In this document: piece by piece, positions 23,669-34,980 of the stretch
How the letters are laid out: every line of letters starts with the position of its first letter
Numbering within the stretch: the first letter of the stretch is position 1
Assembly: GCF_019925205.1 (NCBI RefSeq)
Contig: NC_083567.1
Coordinates: 5,890,001 to 5,954,000, forward strand
DNA length: 64,000 nt
Direction: 5' to 3'
From: Metopolophium dirhodum
Taxonomy: Eukaryota > Arthropoda > Insecta > Hemiptera > Aphididae
Program-made: the position numbers and the translations under genes
Notes under the pieces: generated by a model
What the model was told of the DNA's origin: nothing
Seen by the model: only the letters and a program-made list of their open reading frames with translations
Databases searched by the model: none

Positions 23669-24348
23669 ATTTTGGCACCTTGCAAAAATCAATTAGCTAT
23701 TAAATTCCATAATAAACACAATATAAATTAATTACAATCTGTAACCTAACTATAAATACACTTACTACTGGTGTTCGAGTGTATTGAAGGGCTACAAATT
23801 ACAATATTATGAAAATGTCTGAGTTTTTAAAAACAACGCAATTATTAATTATTAATATCGCCTAAATAGTAAATAGGAATAATCTGAGTAGGTACCTACC
23901 TACAAAATTTTCTATTCCTTTCACTATCAACATTTTGCTATCAGTTGATAGTTATTTGGCTGTTTTTTATTGGTCAAAGGATAAAAAAATACTTATCAAG
24001 GTACATTCCCCACCACCAACTACAATTTACCAATGTTTTTATTCCAGTTATCGGTATTTAAACAAGATAATAGATATCCATTATCCTCTTAGATATTGAT
24101 ACTACAAAATAAGTTGCACTTAATAGTTAAATCCAACCAGCATAATTATGTTGTGTAAAGAAATTGATTATAAATTATAATAATAATGTTCACATCAAAA
24201 ATCGATTAAAAATTATTATAATTATATTGATATTTTACATGTTCAAGTTCAATCGAGTTTGAAGTGGATGGCTATTTAATCATGCAATTTAAATGTTTTG
24301 TCACCATTATGCTTTAACTTTAATTGTGCACAGCTATTCAATTTAAAT
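23669..24348. promoter_or_regulatory. Shared intergenic promoter region of HERPUD and NUDT19
   Basis: 680 bp separate the two start codons, which face away from each other, so the region must contain both promoters and any untranslated exons. An ERSE-like site lies at 23955-23973 on the HERPUD strand. No further coding potential was found. Confidence 0.6.
23955..23973 (-). promoter_or_regulatory. ERSE-like element CCAAT-N9-CCAAA upstream of HERPUD
   Basis: On the minus strand the sequence is CCAAT, nine bases, then CCAAA. It ends about 290-305 bp upstream of the HERPUD start codon. The mammalian ER stress response element is CCAAT-N9-CCACG. Spacing and the first half match, while the second half deviates at its last two bases. 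A similar site precedes PDIA3 at 58463-58481. Function is inferred only. Confidence 0.35.
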
Positions 24349-25765
24349 ATGAGTTTTTGGCGAGAAGCTTCTAGTGTGATACTACTGACAAAGTCTTCCA
24401 ATGTGAAGAATGTCTGTCGAGATCCGTTCAAAATACTATGCATTAAAAGAAGTGAAATTAATTCTTACTTACCTAATTATACAGTCTTTCCAGGAGGAAC
24501 TACAGAGAAATCCGATTCATCTCCTGAATGGACAGACATTATTCCAGATTATACAAATTCTAATTTAAATTTGAATATAATTGGCTACAGCGGTATGTCT
24601 TATTTATCATCTACTTAGTACTTTAGCAGTTTATTACATTCTAAAAATCATTGTATATTATTATTTGTCTTAGGTAGCCCAGCTATTAAATTTGTATCCG
24701 ATAATGAGCAAGGTTCTATTCCAAAATGCCTATCACTAAGAGTAACTGCTATCAGAGAAACATTTGAAGAAAGTGGTATACTGTTGTGTAAAAAAGTGAA
24801 CTGCGACCAATCTGAAAATTGTGCAACTGTCAATCATTTAGAAATTGATTGCATTGACAGATGGAGAAAATTAGTTCAAAAAAATGCATCTAACTTTATC
24901 AATTTATGTAGTGAAAATAATTGTTATCCAGATGTTGGAGCCTTGCATTTGTGGAGTAACTGGTTAACGCCTCCACTATTAAAGACTAAATTTGATACAA
25001 AATTTTTTCTTGCTTTTATTGAATCTTCAGTTAATGCGAGTCCTGATGGTATTGAAACATCTCAAATGACAGTGAGTATTTATTGAATTTAGTTTTTATA
25101 TTTTATGGAAAATTTTAAATGTCTGGTAGTCTCACAAATATTTATTTTTATATTTAGTGGAATACACCAGATGAAATGTTATCACAATTTGTTAATGGTG
25201 ATGAAAAACTTGTTACCCCTCAATATTATGAACTGTTAAGATTAAAACAGTTTACATCATTTACAAAATTAACAAATTTTGCTTGCACAAGAAGTATTGA
25301 AGGATGTGAACAAATATTACCAATGGTTATTGCGACTAAAGATGGATACTTAACATTACTCCCAGGTAAACTATTTTAATAATTTATATGACAATGTGAA
25401 CCGTAATAAGCCAGTAGTTAGCCCAGTAAGGGGAGCTAAGATTTATTATACTACGGCCCAGGAGTACTTCTCGCTTGCGCATCCAAATGAATTAGCTCCA
25501 TAAGCTCACATAGTCTGTTAATTGTAATATATGAAAATAACTGTAATTATTTTATGCATTTAAAGGAGATAGCAAGTTTAATAATTCTGAAAAATATTTA
25601 GAAGTACAATATGAATTGGATAAACATTTGCAAGATTTTGACTCTGATGTGATGCATAGACTACATCATTCTGAAGAATATTTACCAAAAAAAATAATAA
25701 TTAAAAACTATACACCAAAGTGTGGACACGTATTGCCCGCAACTCTACCCGATTGTAAAATTTGA
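24349..25765 (+). CDS. NUDT19: Nudix hydrolase 19 (NUDT19/RP2p homologue), probably peroxisomal
   Basis: Four exons: 24349-24592, 24674-25071, 25158-25365 and 25566-25765, encoding 349 residues (mammalian forms about 357-375). NUDT19 enzymes hydrolyse CoA and acyl-CoAs at the diphosphate in peroxisomes. Evidence: the N-terminus MSFWREASSVILL matches the family's WREAASVIL start; KILCIKRS and VFPGGT follow; the Nudix catalytic core appears as RETFEESG at about residues 109-116. The C-terminus is CKI, which fits the loose peroxisomal targeting consensus (S/A/C)(K/R/H)(L/M/I). An in-frame upstream extension exists, but the ATG at 24349 gives the family-like N-terminus. The gene is head-to-head with HERPUD and convergent with GSTCD. 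Confidence 0.88.
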
Positions 25766-26235
25766 AAATTAAGGTATAATAGTTTATTATTCGCAAATTT
25801 AATGGGTCACAGTAATTAATATTGTTGACTATAATTTATTTGGAAATATCTTTGAATTTTACCAAACAATTGATCTCTATTCCTCCTGATCAAATCAACC
25901 AACTTTTTATTTTTATTTTGTTGTTATTTATTCTATTAAATTATTTATTAATTTTAATTTATTTTAATCTGTGCAACACTTTTAATTAATACAATTTATA
26001 AATAATTATAAAAATTACTTAAAATGTATGTTATTTATTTATTATATTAAAATAATATATTGTTACCATTGTTCATTAAAGAACTATTTAAACATTGATT
26101 TTAAAGGGAAAAATGTTGAAAAGTAAAATTGTTTAACATGATATAATGTACCAGATCAGTTATCAAATTAAACAATGTTGTTTTCATATGTTAAAAAATG
26201 TTAATAAAAATGTTATTGTAATGTTGAATTTATTT
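25766..26235. other. Convergent 3' region of NUDT19 and GSTCD
   Basis: 470 AT-rich bases separate the two stop codons. They presumably hold both 3' UTRs and polyadenylation signals. No other feature was recognised. Confidence 0.5.
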
Positions 26236-28131
26236 CTATGATGGGATACCAATGAGCATATTGTTTTTTGGTGTACATGTAGGTGGTTCCAACTTTGAAA
26301 GTGTCACATTATAACCAACTTCTATTGCTCTGGATGCACGATCTTTATCTACTGCCGCCATGCATGTATAACCTTGCTGTGTTTTTGTGCAATTTGGATC
26401 AAAATGTGTTTGATCTGCACAGTGGCACAGTACTAAGTAATCTTCAAATGAGAAATTAGCTTGTCTCAATGCTTGACTTCTTGGATACTCCAAAATGTGA
26501 TTATCCTGTAAAAAATGATTACATTATTTGTAAACATGTACATTCTTATAGTTATCCAGACTCACTTGGACACCTCCATAACAGCAGGGACATACAACAA
26601 ATGCTGCCTTTTGCCGTAGACACTTTTCTAATACCAAATCTGTAGCAACACCACATCCATGCAAACATAAACCTACCTAGTAAATGTTAAATTTAAATTA
26701 TTAAACTTGTAATAAACAAAAAAAAAAAATTTACCTGGAAATTTGCTTTAAAATAGTCCAAGTTAGAATGCACAATCATAAGGTTTTTTAAATCCAACTT
26801 TTCAACACGCTCTCTAGCTCTTCGTAAAGACTCTTCTTTATTGTCAACCAATATTACTGTTAGGTTTGGTACAAGATAAGCAATTACAATTCCTAAATGT
26901 CCACTCCCACAACAAAAATCGACTACTACGTCACCATCTTTAACAACCTATAACAAATAAACAGTTAGTATTTTCACGGTAAGGAATTTAAATTTACATA
27001 CATTTAATGTAGATTGAATAAGATTTTCCAATTGTTGCGTTTTTCTGATTAATCTTTTATCAGGTATATCTCCACCAGATGGACGAGCCTCGTACGGTAA
27101 TTCATCCCAATCAATAGGACACAAATTATTAGAGCTCAAATCTATATTAATATTTAAGGTATCAAATGCCTGGATTATTTCTTGCACATTTTGCTTAACA
27201 TATATTTTCGCTCGTGGATTATACCGGCGTAAATCACATTTATATAATGAATGAAATGGAACTTCAGGCAAAATAATATTTTTTGGCAATTTAACTTTAT
27301 CAAAAATTATATTTTCCAGATAACTACCGATATCTAAGCGTTCCAAAATAGATTTGTACCATTTTAAAGTTAAAGGTAAAAATGTATTCATTGTATTTTC
27401 CCCTAACAATTCATAAGCAATATATATATTTGGTAGTATAAGTACATCTGAAAGTGTTGGATTGTCCTCATCTGCAAATCTTTGAGTAGGATGGAGCGAT
27501 TTTTCATTTAGACGCTTATTAATATTGTGTATTTGCAACGGCTGTGATAGATGGCATTCAAATCGAGCCAGTTGTATTGGAATTTCATACGTGGCATTTT
27601 CATCAGAGATTTGATAATCGAAAAAAGTGTTTATTGATGCCTGCAATTGGACTTCACAATATTTGGTCCATGATGAAACTTCAGCACAAGCAGATAAACA
27701 GCTTTGTCTAAAACCAAGCAGCCAAATCCAGTTTTTTTGAATACTCTTAATAAGCTAAAAAAAATATTTATACATTACACTATGAAAATAAATTTATTAG
27801 TTGTACCATCTACTAATACGTAAATATATACCATTCGTAACGAAGAACAAAATCCAGCAGTACAATAATATCCATTGTCACTTTGAAATACTGGCAATAA
27901 ACAGTCTGCTGCTGGTTTAGGTAAATCATTCTCTAATATAACTGAATAACTTAAATCATTGATAGAGAATTTGAATATATTATGCTTGTCTTCAATATTT
28001 GTGGATACCACAAGAATAACTGGAGCTTTGACATATTGACAAACAAATAAAACAATCGATGTTTGCAATGAACATACAATATGTCCATTGGTTTTATCCA
28101 AATCAATAATATTGACAAATAAGGAAGACAT
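26236..28131 (-). CDS. GSTCD: GST C-terminal domain-containing protein / methyltransferase-like (GSTCD homologue)
   Basis: Five exons in gene order: 28131-27832, 27754-27002, 26947-26735, 26676-26566 and 26505-26236, encoding 548 residues (human 633). The protein joins a GST C-terminal-like helical domain (around NPTLSDVLILPNIYIAYELL) to a C-terminal Rossmann-type methyltransferase-like domain. The second has a SAM motif I, VVVDFCCGSGHLGIVIAYLV, then VILVDNKEESLRRA, the HGCGVATD motif and VCPCCYGG. This combination is characteristic of GSTCD. The biochemical substrate is not established as far as I know. The ATG at 28131 is the first methionine in the exon and follows the JTB stop by only 66 bases. 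An in-frame GTG lies slightly upstream but is an unlikely start. Confidence 0.87.
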
Positions 28132-28197
28132 TGTATTCGTTGAAAACACTGATTAATTTTTTAATTTGTACAATATGTGATGTACAGCTGTATACTG

Positions 28198-29250
28198 CTA
28201 AACAACGGAATCTAATTGTTTTTGTATTCTTTTCATTAACTTTTTATGAAACTGTTTTTTTTTGTATTGTATAACAGATAAGCTGATTACAGCAATAACA
28301 AATTGTGAGCCTTGGAATAACCAAAATTCTTTTTCTGATGTTCTTATAGTTGGTTTTCTGCAACTATAAATTAAAACAAACGATTATAGTTTATAAATAA
28401 ATATGATACATTTATAACTGAAGGTTGCTATATATATTTGGTAGAAGATACAACAATTAATATTAATTTATATAATTATGATATTATATTTTATTTTAAT
28501 CTACCGTAAGAAGAAATATTATAAATTAATAATTATTAGTAAAGAATTTGATAGTTGATTCATTAGCAGATTTTAGGATAACATGTTGAATAAGTTGAGA
28601 GTTTGAGACTGACTCATTATAAATACATTTTTTTTTTTGTTTAAATTTAGTAAATTTATATTATTGAAGTTAACATTAATCCTTTGTTTGAAATTGATTA
28701 TTAATAGTATAAACATACTTTCTATATGCTAGTCCAGAAATTTTGCATTTAATTGTTTCAACATAACTCGCATTAATGCATTCAAGTCTGTCAGAACACA
28801 AATGACACTCTTTCAGAATTGTATTTTCTTCTCGCAACCAACATTTATTTGATGAGTTTTTATGATCTTTTACACCTTCAGATGTCTCTGTAGCAATTGT
28901 GGCATTGAGAACAGACAATGCACTTGAAGATGTAATTTTTATAAATATTAGTAGAGTAATCCTAAAAATAATAAATTTTTGTTTTACAAACTTAAATAAT
29001 TTATTATTATTTAATCAGTGATTATAGACAAGGCAAAAAGAGCATTTGATCAAAATTAAAACAAAATATAGAGCGTAAAATGTACATTTAACAACTGCGA
29101 ACTACAGTTGTGAAATAAAGTAAATAATATGTAGTGCTGAAATTGAATTATTTTTTTTCATTAAATAATAAACTGGTCAAAATATATTTACCCTCCGATG
29201 AAAATAATTAACAGTAGTAATCTTTTGACAGAACAAGATTCTAACACCAT
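28198..29250 (-). CDS. JTB: JTB-like single-pass membrane protein (jumping translocation breakpoint homologue)
   Basis: Three exons in gene order: 29250-29192, 28961-28719 and 28363-28198, encoding 155 residues (human JTB 146). JTB is a small type I membrane protein linked to mitochondria and cell division in mammals. Evidence: a hydrophobic N-terminus spanning the first join (KRLLLLIIFIGGITLLIF), a Cys-rich ectodomain with KCWLREENTILKECHLCSD, then the junction YRNCRKPT, the membrane-entry motif EKEFWLFQGSQ, a hydrophobic stretch at about residues 114-132, and a basic cytoplasmic tail ending KQLDSVV. This order matches the JTB family. The exon joins use GTAAAT and GTATGT donors and keep the frame. 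Confidence 0.85.
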
Positions 29251-30038
29251 TTTACATTTTTAATAACCACACAACCGAATGAATGTGAAATCATCAAATA
29301 TAAGGGTACTAGGTATTTTAAATAGTTAAACAGTGAGCAGCTGCTGTCTTCCAAAGTTCCAGTCGTTCTTGACACTACACCATTATGCCAATATGGAATA
29401 TTACAGATTTACGGATAATGATAGACTCCGTCAGTGTTTGTCATGTGACACGATATTTACAAAAAGACGATATCACGTTATCACCACAGATAACACGAAA
29501 GCATTAATTCGTTCGTGGCGCTATTTATCATAACCTTGGTTTTGAATGTATGCCACACTCATAGATAGGTAGGTATAAAGTATATTATACATTTATACCA
29601 CGACAGACTACCTGTATGAAATATTGAAATATGAATATTTAGGTACCACAGATATCTATATAGTATACTAGACAGCGAACTCTCACCGTGAATTGAAGCA
29701 TCAAGGTCGGGGGGCAATTGCATGGTATTTCATATTATGACAAATAAGATTGATTACGATTTATTTTGTATTGTATTTTATTATTTCTAAACCTGTAGTT
29801 TAAAAAACAAAAATAATATTTTATTCAAGTCATTTTACATTTACTATTTTATTTTACCATTAAAAACGATGTTGTACCCAATACATTTTGTATAATGAAT
29901 TAAATGTTTTGCCCCCCGAGAAAATGGCGGCCGTCGACAGCTGAGCTTCACTTGATAACAATGTAAATTATATAGAAGTACCTTATCTAGTAAAGTTAGT
30001 ATATAGATGTATTCTGTGATCTGTGTATAAAATAGTAT
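29251..30038. other. JTB upstream region and intergenic DNA
   Basis: The first 300 bases are moderately GC-richer than their surroundings and probably contain the JTB promoter. An ORF at 29333-29533 has no domain. The remainder is unremarkable. Confidence 0.45.
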
Positions 30039-30321
30039 CAGGTACGGATCCAGAGCTCGATTTAAGATACATATATCTTAAATCGTGATCCAGAGCAAAG
30101 ATCTTGGGGGGGGCAACAATTTTTTACAACACATACAATTATAATAAAATATAATACTTTATTCTTAATTTAACAATGTTGACATTATAGTAGGTATAGA
30201 ACATAGATGTGATAAATAAATAATTGACTATTTTATATACATTAGTGACAATATGAAAAGAAGTTTAGATTTTGTTTATTTGTTATAATAACCCTAGCCC
30301 CCTCCGCTGGATCCATCCCTG
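30039..30321. mobile_element. hAT-type MITE with CAGG..GGATCCAG ends, carrying a mini palindromic insertion
   Basis: The left end CAGGTACGGATCCAGAG and the right end CTGGATCCATCCCTG are inverted copies with few differences. The flanks are AATAGTAT (30031-30038) and ACTAGTAT (30322-30329), an 8-bp TSD with one mismatch. Within it, GATCCAGAGC occurs twice (30049-30058 and about 30091-30100) around a palindrome GATTTAAGATA-CATA-TATCTTAAATC. A TAGTA microsatellite (about 30342-30372) follows the element. Confidence 0.72.
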
Positions 30322-30329
30322 ACTAGTAT

Positions 30330-31354
30330 ACTAGTAATTAAATTATAGTATAGTATAGTATAGTATAGTAGGTAATATACTAATACATAATGTTATAGTA
30401 TTATATATTTGTGATTTAAATGCAGAATATCTTTAATTTACAGACAATTGAAATTTTTATTTTTTTTTTTAGTTTTTTATTCTATAAATGTCAATAAAAT
30501 TTTATTCATTGGGTCAAAATGCTTGATTATAAAAATGAATATATATGCTTAAAAATAATTATTAACATTAAGATTTTTGTGGCGTAAATCTGGTATCTCC
30601 ACAATATCGGTATATTCTGTACTTTTGGATTAAATCCTACTAAATCCAGATTAGAGGCCAAGTGACATGAAACATAGTAGATATCATGGGATAGACGATA
30701 GTTAATCCTAATTAATTATTATTTTATTTGGTACTAAATCGTTAGAATTAAAATATTCAGACATAAATTCTGATTAATTATAATAAAAATTTAAAATACT
30801 GTATTAGCAAATTAATAATATTTTTGTAATTTAACATTTTTATTAATAGAAAATAAAATCAAGGCATTCTTTTAAGTATTCAAATTCAAGTAATACTTTT
30901 GGATTATTAGAACAAAGGTTAAAAATATCATCTAAGTATTAGTTGGTTATTTTTTATTATTTCATACAAATTGTATTTTATGTTATAATGTATATTATGT
31001 GTGAATTCATTATTTGTAATACTATATTATAATGGTTAGTGGTTGTTTAATTTTATTTTGTTCATAAATACGGGACAAGCCCAAAAACCAATGGAGTAAA
31101 AGTGAACAGTTAATTAATATAAATATAACTTATAATTTATAAGAATAGATACAAAAATAATAATAACTAATAAGTATAATGTAGAATATATAAAAAATAT
31201 AAAATTAATTTTAAGTAAAATTGTTTATATTTTAAAATTTACATTTTTACTGAAATATTATTAACATTTACAAGATGGATTTAATTAATATTTATTGTTT
31301 ACTACCATGATAATTAATATACATGTATATAATTTCAATATGTTGTGTATTAAA
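30330..31354. other. Intergenic AT-rich DNA downstream of GINS1
   Basis: Contains a (TAGTA)n microsatellite of about 30 bp and otherwise AT-rich sequence. The segment nearest 31355 is presumably the GINS1 3' UTR. Confidence 0.5.
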
Positions 31355-33421
31355 TTATTGTCTGACTTGTTCCAATACACCCTGACGAATAAGTGGCTCA
31401 GCTTGTGATCTTGATAACATATACTGACTATTTTTTCGTAAAATCAAAACTTCTCCACTTTCTAATTCTAATTTACCAGCATCCACCAAACTTCTTACCT
31501 AAATTATAAATAAATGTATGCATAAATAAATCAATTTTCCTCTACAAGATTAACATTTATAAAAATAATCATGTAACATTTTAAGTAAAAATGTATATAA
31601 GCTACATTGTGATTTTGATTTAATAATAACATGATGTTATACAATAAATACAAAAGATATTCGTAAGTTCTTTAAAAATAAATATGATACAAAATCTTTG
31701 AAATTTTATTTTTATATATTTACTTCAGTATAAAGTGATTTAGGAGGTTTAGTGTCCTGAGTTAAGTTGAGTCCAGTATCTGGTCCTATAGTCTTCATAT
31801 ACGAGACTAAAGTTTTACAATAGTTATTAAACCATTCTATCTGAAAAAAAATTAAAAATATAATATAAGAATGCTCACCCCCACTTTTGTACCTTTAATA
31901 GAATATTTATTCAAATTCTGATTTTTAGAATTTTGAACTAACCTAAAGACCATGACAAAATAAATAGGTATGTCAGTAACTTTTTGATACGCATCGTGTT
32001 CGCCTACCACTCTTTACCCCATCTATTAGCTGGTTCGCCGCTGTATGTTGGCCGGGCAATTTAATGAAATGAGGCGAACTACGACTATGCAACCATTCGG
32101 AAGGGTGGGATGCGCTAACCGGACTACATCTCGTATTGTTGATGCCATACATATCTATTTTGTCATGCTAAAGACCATGTTTTAAATTTCTGATATTTGT
32201 TGTACTACTTAAGGAGTGTCCTGCCAAACTTATATTTTTATAATGAAAATCACCATTTTTAATTCAAATTATTTAGTAGAAAATTTTCTTGAAAATTCTA
32301 ATGTGTAGTTTCTGAGTTATTAAAATGTTTAAACTAATAATAATAATCTTAATCTTTATAAAAATAAAAACTACATGTAATATTAGATGTAGGTAATATA
32401 TAATATTATACTTGGATCATTATTTTTTACAAATTATATAAATTAATAGTAGCTTTTTCAAATCGCCTAATCCTAGCTACAAAACCCATTAGTCATATTA
32501 TTCTTATTACACAAAATTATGTAACTAAAAAACTATTTGTTTGAATTCTGATTAAGATACATAAAAATTCTCAAAAAAAATCTGCTTAATAATTAAAAAT
32601 TAAAAATGAGGGCTCCTATTTGAAAATCGGAAGTTTTTATTATCACGGGATCATCATTAGATGATTTGTTGCATAAATTAATACAATTAAATTATACAAT
32701 TTTTTAATATGGTCTTCAAATGTATTTAAAAATTCCAAACATCAGAATTTGTTTAAATACATAATTTAAGCATACAAATTTGGTGTGCATACTTAAAAAA
32801 CCACCCTATATAACTAAATTTGAACAAACCTCTGATTGTGAAAGATTTTGTCTTACATCTGATGGTAAAATAGCTCCTATCTCCCATCTCATTTCTTTTA
32901 ATCGTTGTATTCTAGTCCAACTAAAACATACATTTATTTTCAACTTCTTTGTTGAGAATCTTAATAATTTATTAACAATTTAACTTTACATGTATGTCAA
33001 CAAACATCTTTTATTTCTTTCTATAGCTGCACGGCGTAAACGAATAGCATCCAATGGCAAATTATCTTTTTGTGTGCGCCTGAATTATTTAAATTGTCTA
33101 AGTCAAATAAAATTTAAAACAAAATAAAGAAGTATCAAGTGTTAACTTACAAGAAATCTATAATTTCTGCATCTAAAGTTTTCATCTCAGAAAGCACTTG
33201 ATTGATTCCATCATTCTATAAATCAAAAATTAAATTATTCATATAAATATTGTAGTACTGATACGCCTGTTCATAAAATTTATATTGTTTATTTATATCT
33301 AATAAAATATAATATATAGTATATAGTAAGTACTAAAAGTAGGTACATTGTATGGTGGTATAGTGTCTTCACGAGAACGTTCCAACTCCTTCAATAATTC
33401 AATAACTTTATCACAATACAT
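31355..33421 (-). CDS. GINS1: DNA replication complex GINS protein PSF1
   Basis: Six exons in gene order: 33421-33347, 33215-33151, 33079-32990, 32920-32830, 31840-31724 and 31498-31355, encoding 193 residues (human 196). PSF1 is one of four GINS subunits that join MCM2-7 and Cdc45 to form the replicative CMG helicase in the nucleus. Evidence in order: KVIELLKELERS at the N-terminus, GINQVLSEMKTLDAEI, AIRLRRAAIERNKRCLLTYI, RLKEMRWEIGAILP, IEWFNNYCKTLVSYM, PPKSLYTEVRSLVDAG and the C-terminal RKNSQYMLSRSQAEPLIRQG. All align with the PSF1 pattern. The fourth exon uses a GTTTGT donor. Intron 4 (about 1 kb) hosts the MITE at 31951-32167. Confidence 0.93.
31951..32167. mobile_element. 217-bp element with CATGACAAAATA ends and perfect 8-bp TSD, in GINS1 intron
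   Basis: The ends CATGACAAAATA and TATTTTGTCATG are perfect inverted 12-mers, with weaker similarity extending further inward. CTAAAGAC flanks it on both sides (31943-31950 and 32168-32175). The interior is GC-richer than the intron around it. No ORF. The 8-bp duplication fits hAT, Merlin or P-like insertion. The superfamily is not decided. Confidence 0.82.
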
Positions 33422-34423
33422 TATTTTTTTTTAAATAAAATAAAATTATAGAAGTATCTATACTAACTACTCGATAAGATGACAGCTGACAGCACGATCT
33501 TTTTATTCATACAAATATTTCTATAATAATGTAAAATTGTAAGCTTTTAAGTTTTAACTTATCGGTTGGCTGTTATCATTAATGAAAAAAGCGGCAAAAC
33601 TAAACATCAAAGATGTTCTAAAATCACTATAACAAAAGGCAAATGAATTTGAGAAAACATTCATACTCAAATAAATCTATGGAAGGGGAAGTGTTTTATA
33701 CTCAACTCTATACCATATGGTTTTAAGTCTTCTACCCATGTGGCCATTTCACATACTTAATACAAACTGCGTAGTATTTAAATACAGTACAATACTACAG
33801 TATTTTGATCTTAGTTCATTTTATACTATAGATGGATCTAATTTTGCCAATGATTTAACTTCACAAAGTACACGGCTTCTAGATTCTCCTCTAATATAAA
33901 TAAATAAAATTATAAAAATAGTTTATTTACAGACACTATATTATTATATACAGTATTTAGTATTTAATAATTATTGTTAATTAGTCTATACGTTTACACG
34001 GTAGTTTATTAATAGTAATATGTAACATTCCTTATAGTACTATCATAATCTTACTGTGATGGTAAAACTGTAAAAGTATCATTTTAATAGCATAGTGGCA
34101 GTCATCAATTTTATTTCGAGCCTCAAATACAATTCCAAAACCTCATTATCCTAAACAATGGATTGGTTCAAAATATTGTAAATATCGCGATTTAAACTCA
34201 ATTATATAATGGATGTAATTGTCTATTTGAACAATACGGTATAATGAAAATTCAACAATTAATAAAAATAGAATATTAAACTCGCCGCGAAATAAAATAA
34301 ATATATTTTTTTTTCTTTTATTTAAAAGCCGCTAGTATAGACTATGATAGCTCAACAATTACATAGTAAGAATAAAACAATATAAAATTGAGATTAACAA
34401 AAAATTAAGTACTTATATATACT
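33422..34423. other. GINS1 upstream region and intergenic DNA
   Basis: The start of this stretch should hold the GINS1 promoter. No inverted repeat or domain-bearing ORF was found. Confidence 0.5.
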
Positions 34424-34980
34424 ATATAATAAAGCCAGCCTCCTGTATAAAGGCAATTATTGTTTTGATAGCTGTTTCAGAATTAGAGTTTAAGATGGAA
34501 AAAAGATTGATGGGAATATTAAGAGGCATAAGAGTGTTGAAAAGAATTAGTCTTTTAAGTCGGAGAGCAGGGCAGTTAAATAAAATACGAGGAAGGTCAC
34601 ATATATATACTCATTAGGATGAAGTGAGCAAAGTGTACAAAGCGGCGAGTCGTTTAGTCCAAGTTTAAATGAGTGACTAGGTAATAATGAATGTCCTATC
34701 CGTAAACGATTATAATGGACTACATGAGACCTTTGTAAATTTAAGTTATTAAACCAGGTTTTTTTTTTGATATTAGGCGTTGTATGTCTGTATCTCGATG
34801 CGAACTCAGCAGGTAAGTTATGCCAATGGGAAGACCATAGGTTAGATTGGTAGTGTTTTAAAAATGGATTGATTGAGGTTGAAAACAAGTGATTGATACG
34901 AAGAACAAGAGGGGAGATTTGAGAGTTGAAAAGGTTGGAAACTAAAGCTTGTAGGCAGGACATAGAATCAGTGGAAAATA
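34424..34980 (-). pseudogene. Non-LTR retrotransposon tail: partial RNase H plus C-terminal zinc motif
   Basis: The minus-strand frame opens inside an RNase H domain (TDSMSCLQAL, with the catalytic-type TDS). It continues through SSHWHNLPAEFASRYRHTTP and HYNRLRIGHSLLPSHSFKLG to DSPLCTLC, the zinc-like C-x2-C. A frameshift within a TATATATATG run (about 34600-34610) separates this from CDLPRILFNCPALRLKRLI and the terminal ETAIKTIIAFIQEAGFII stop. The layout matches Jockey/R1-like ORF2 C-termini. It is 5'-truncated and dead. Confidence 0.75.
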
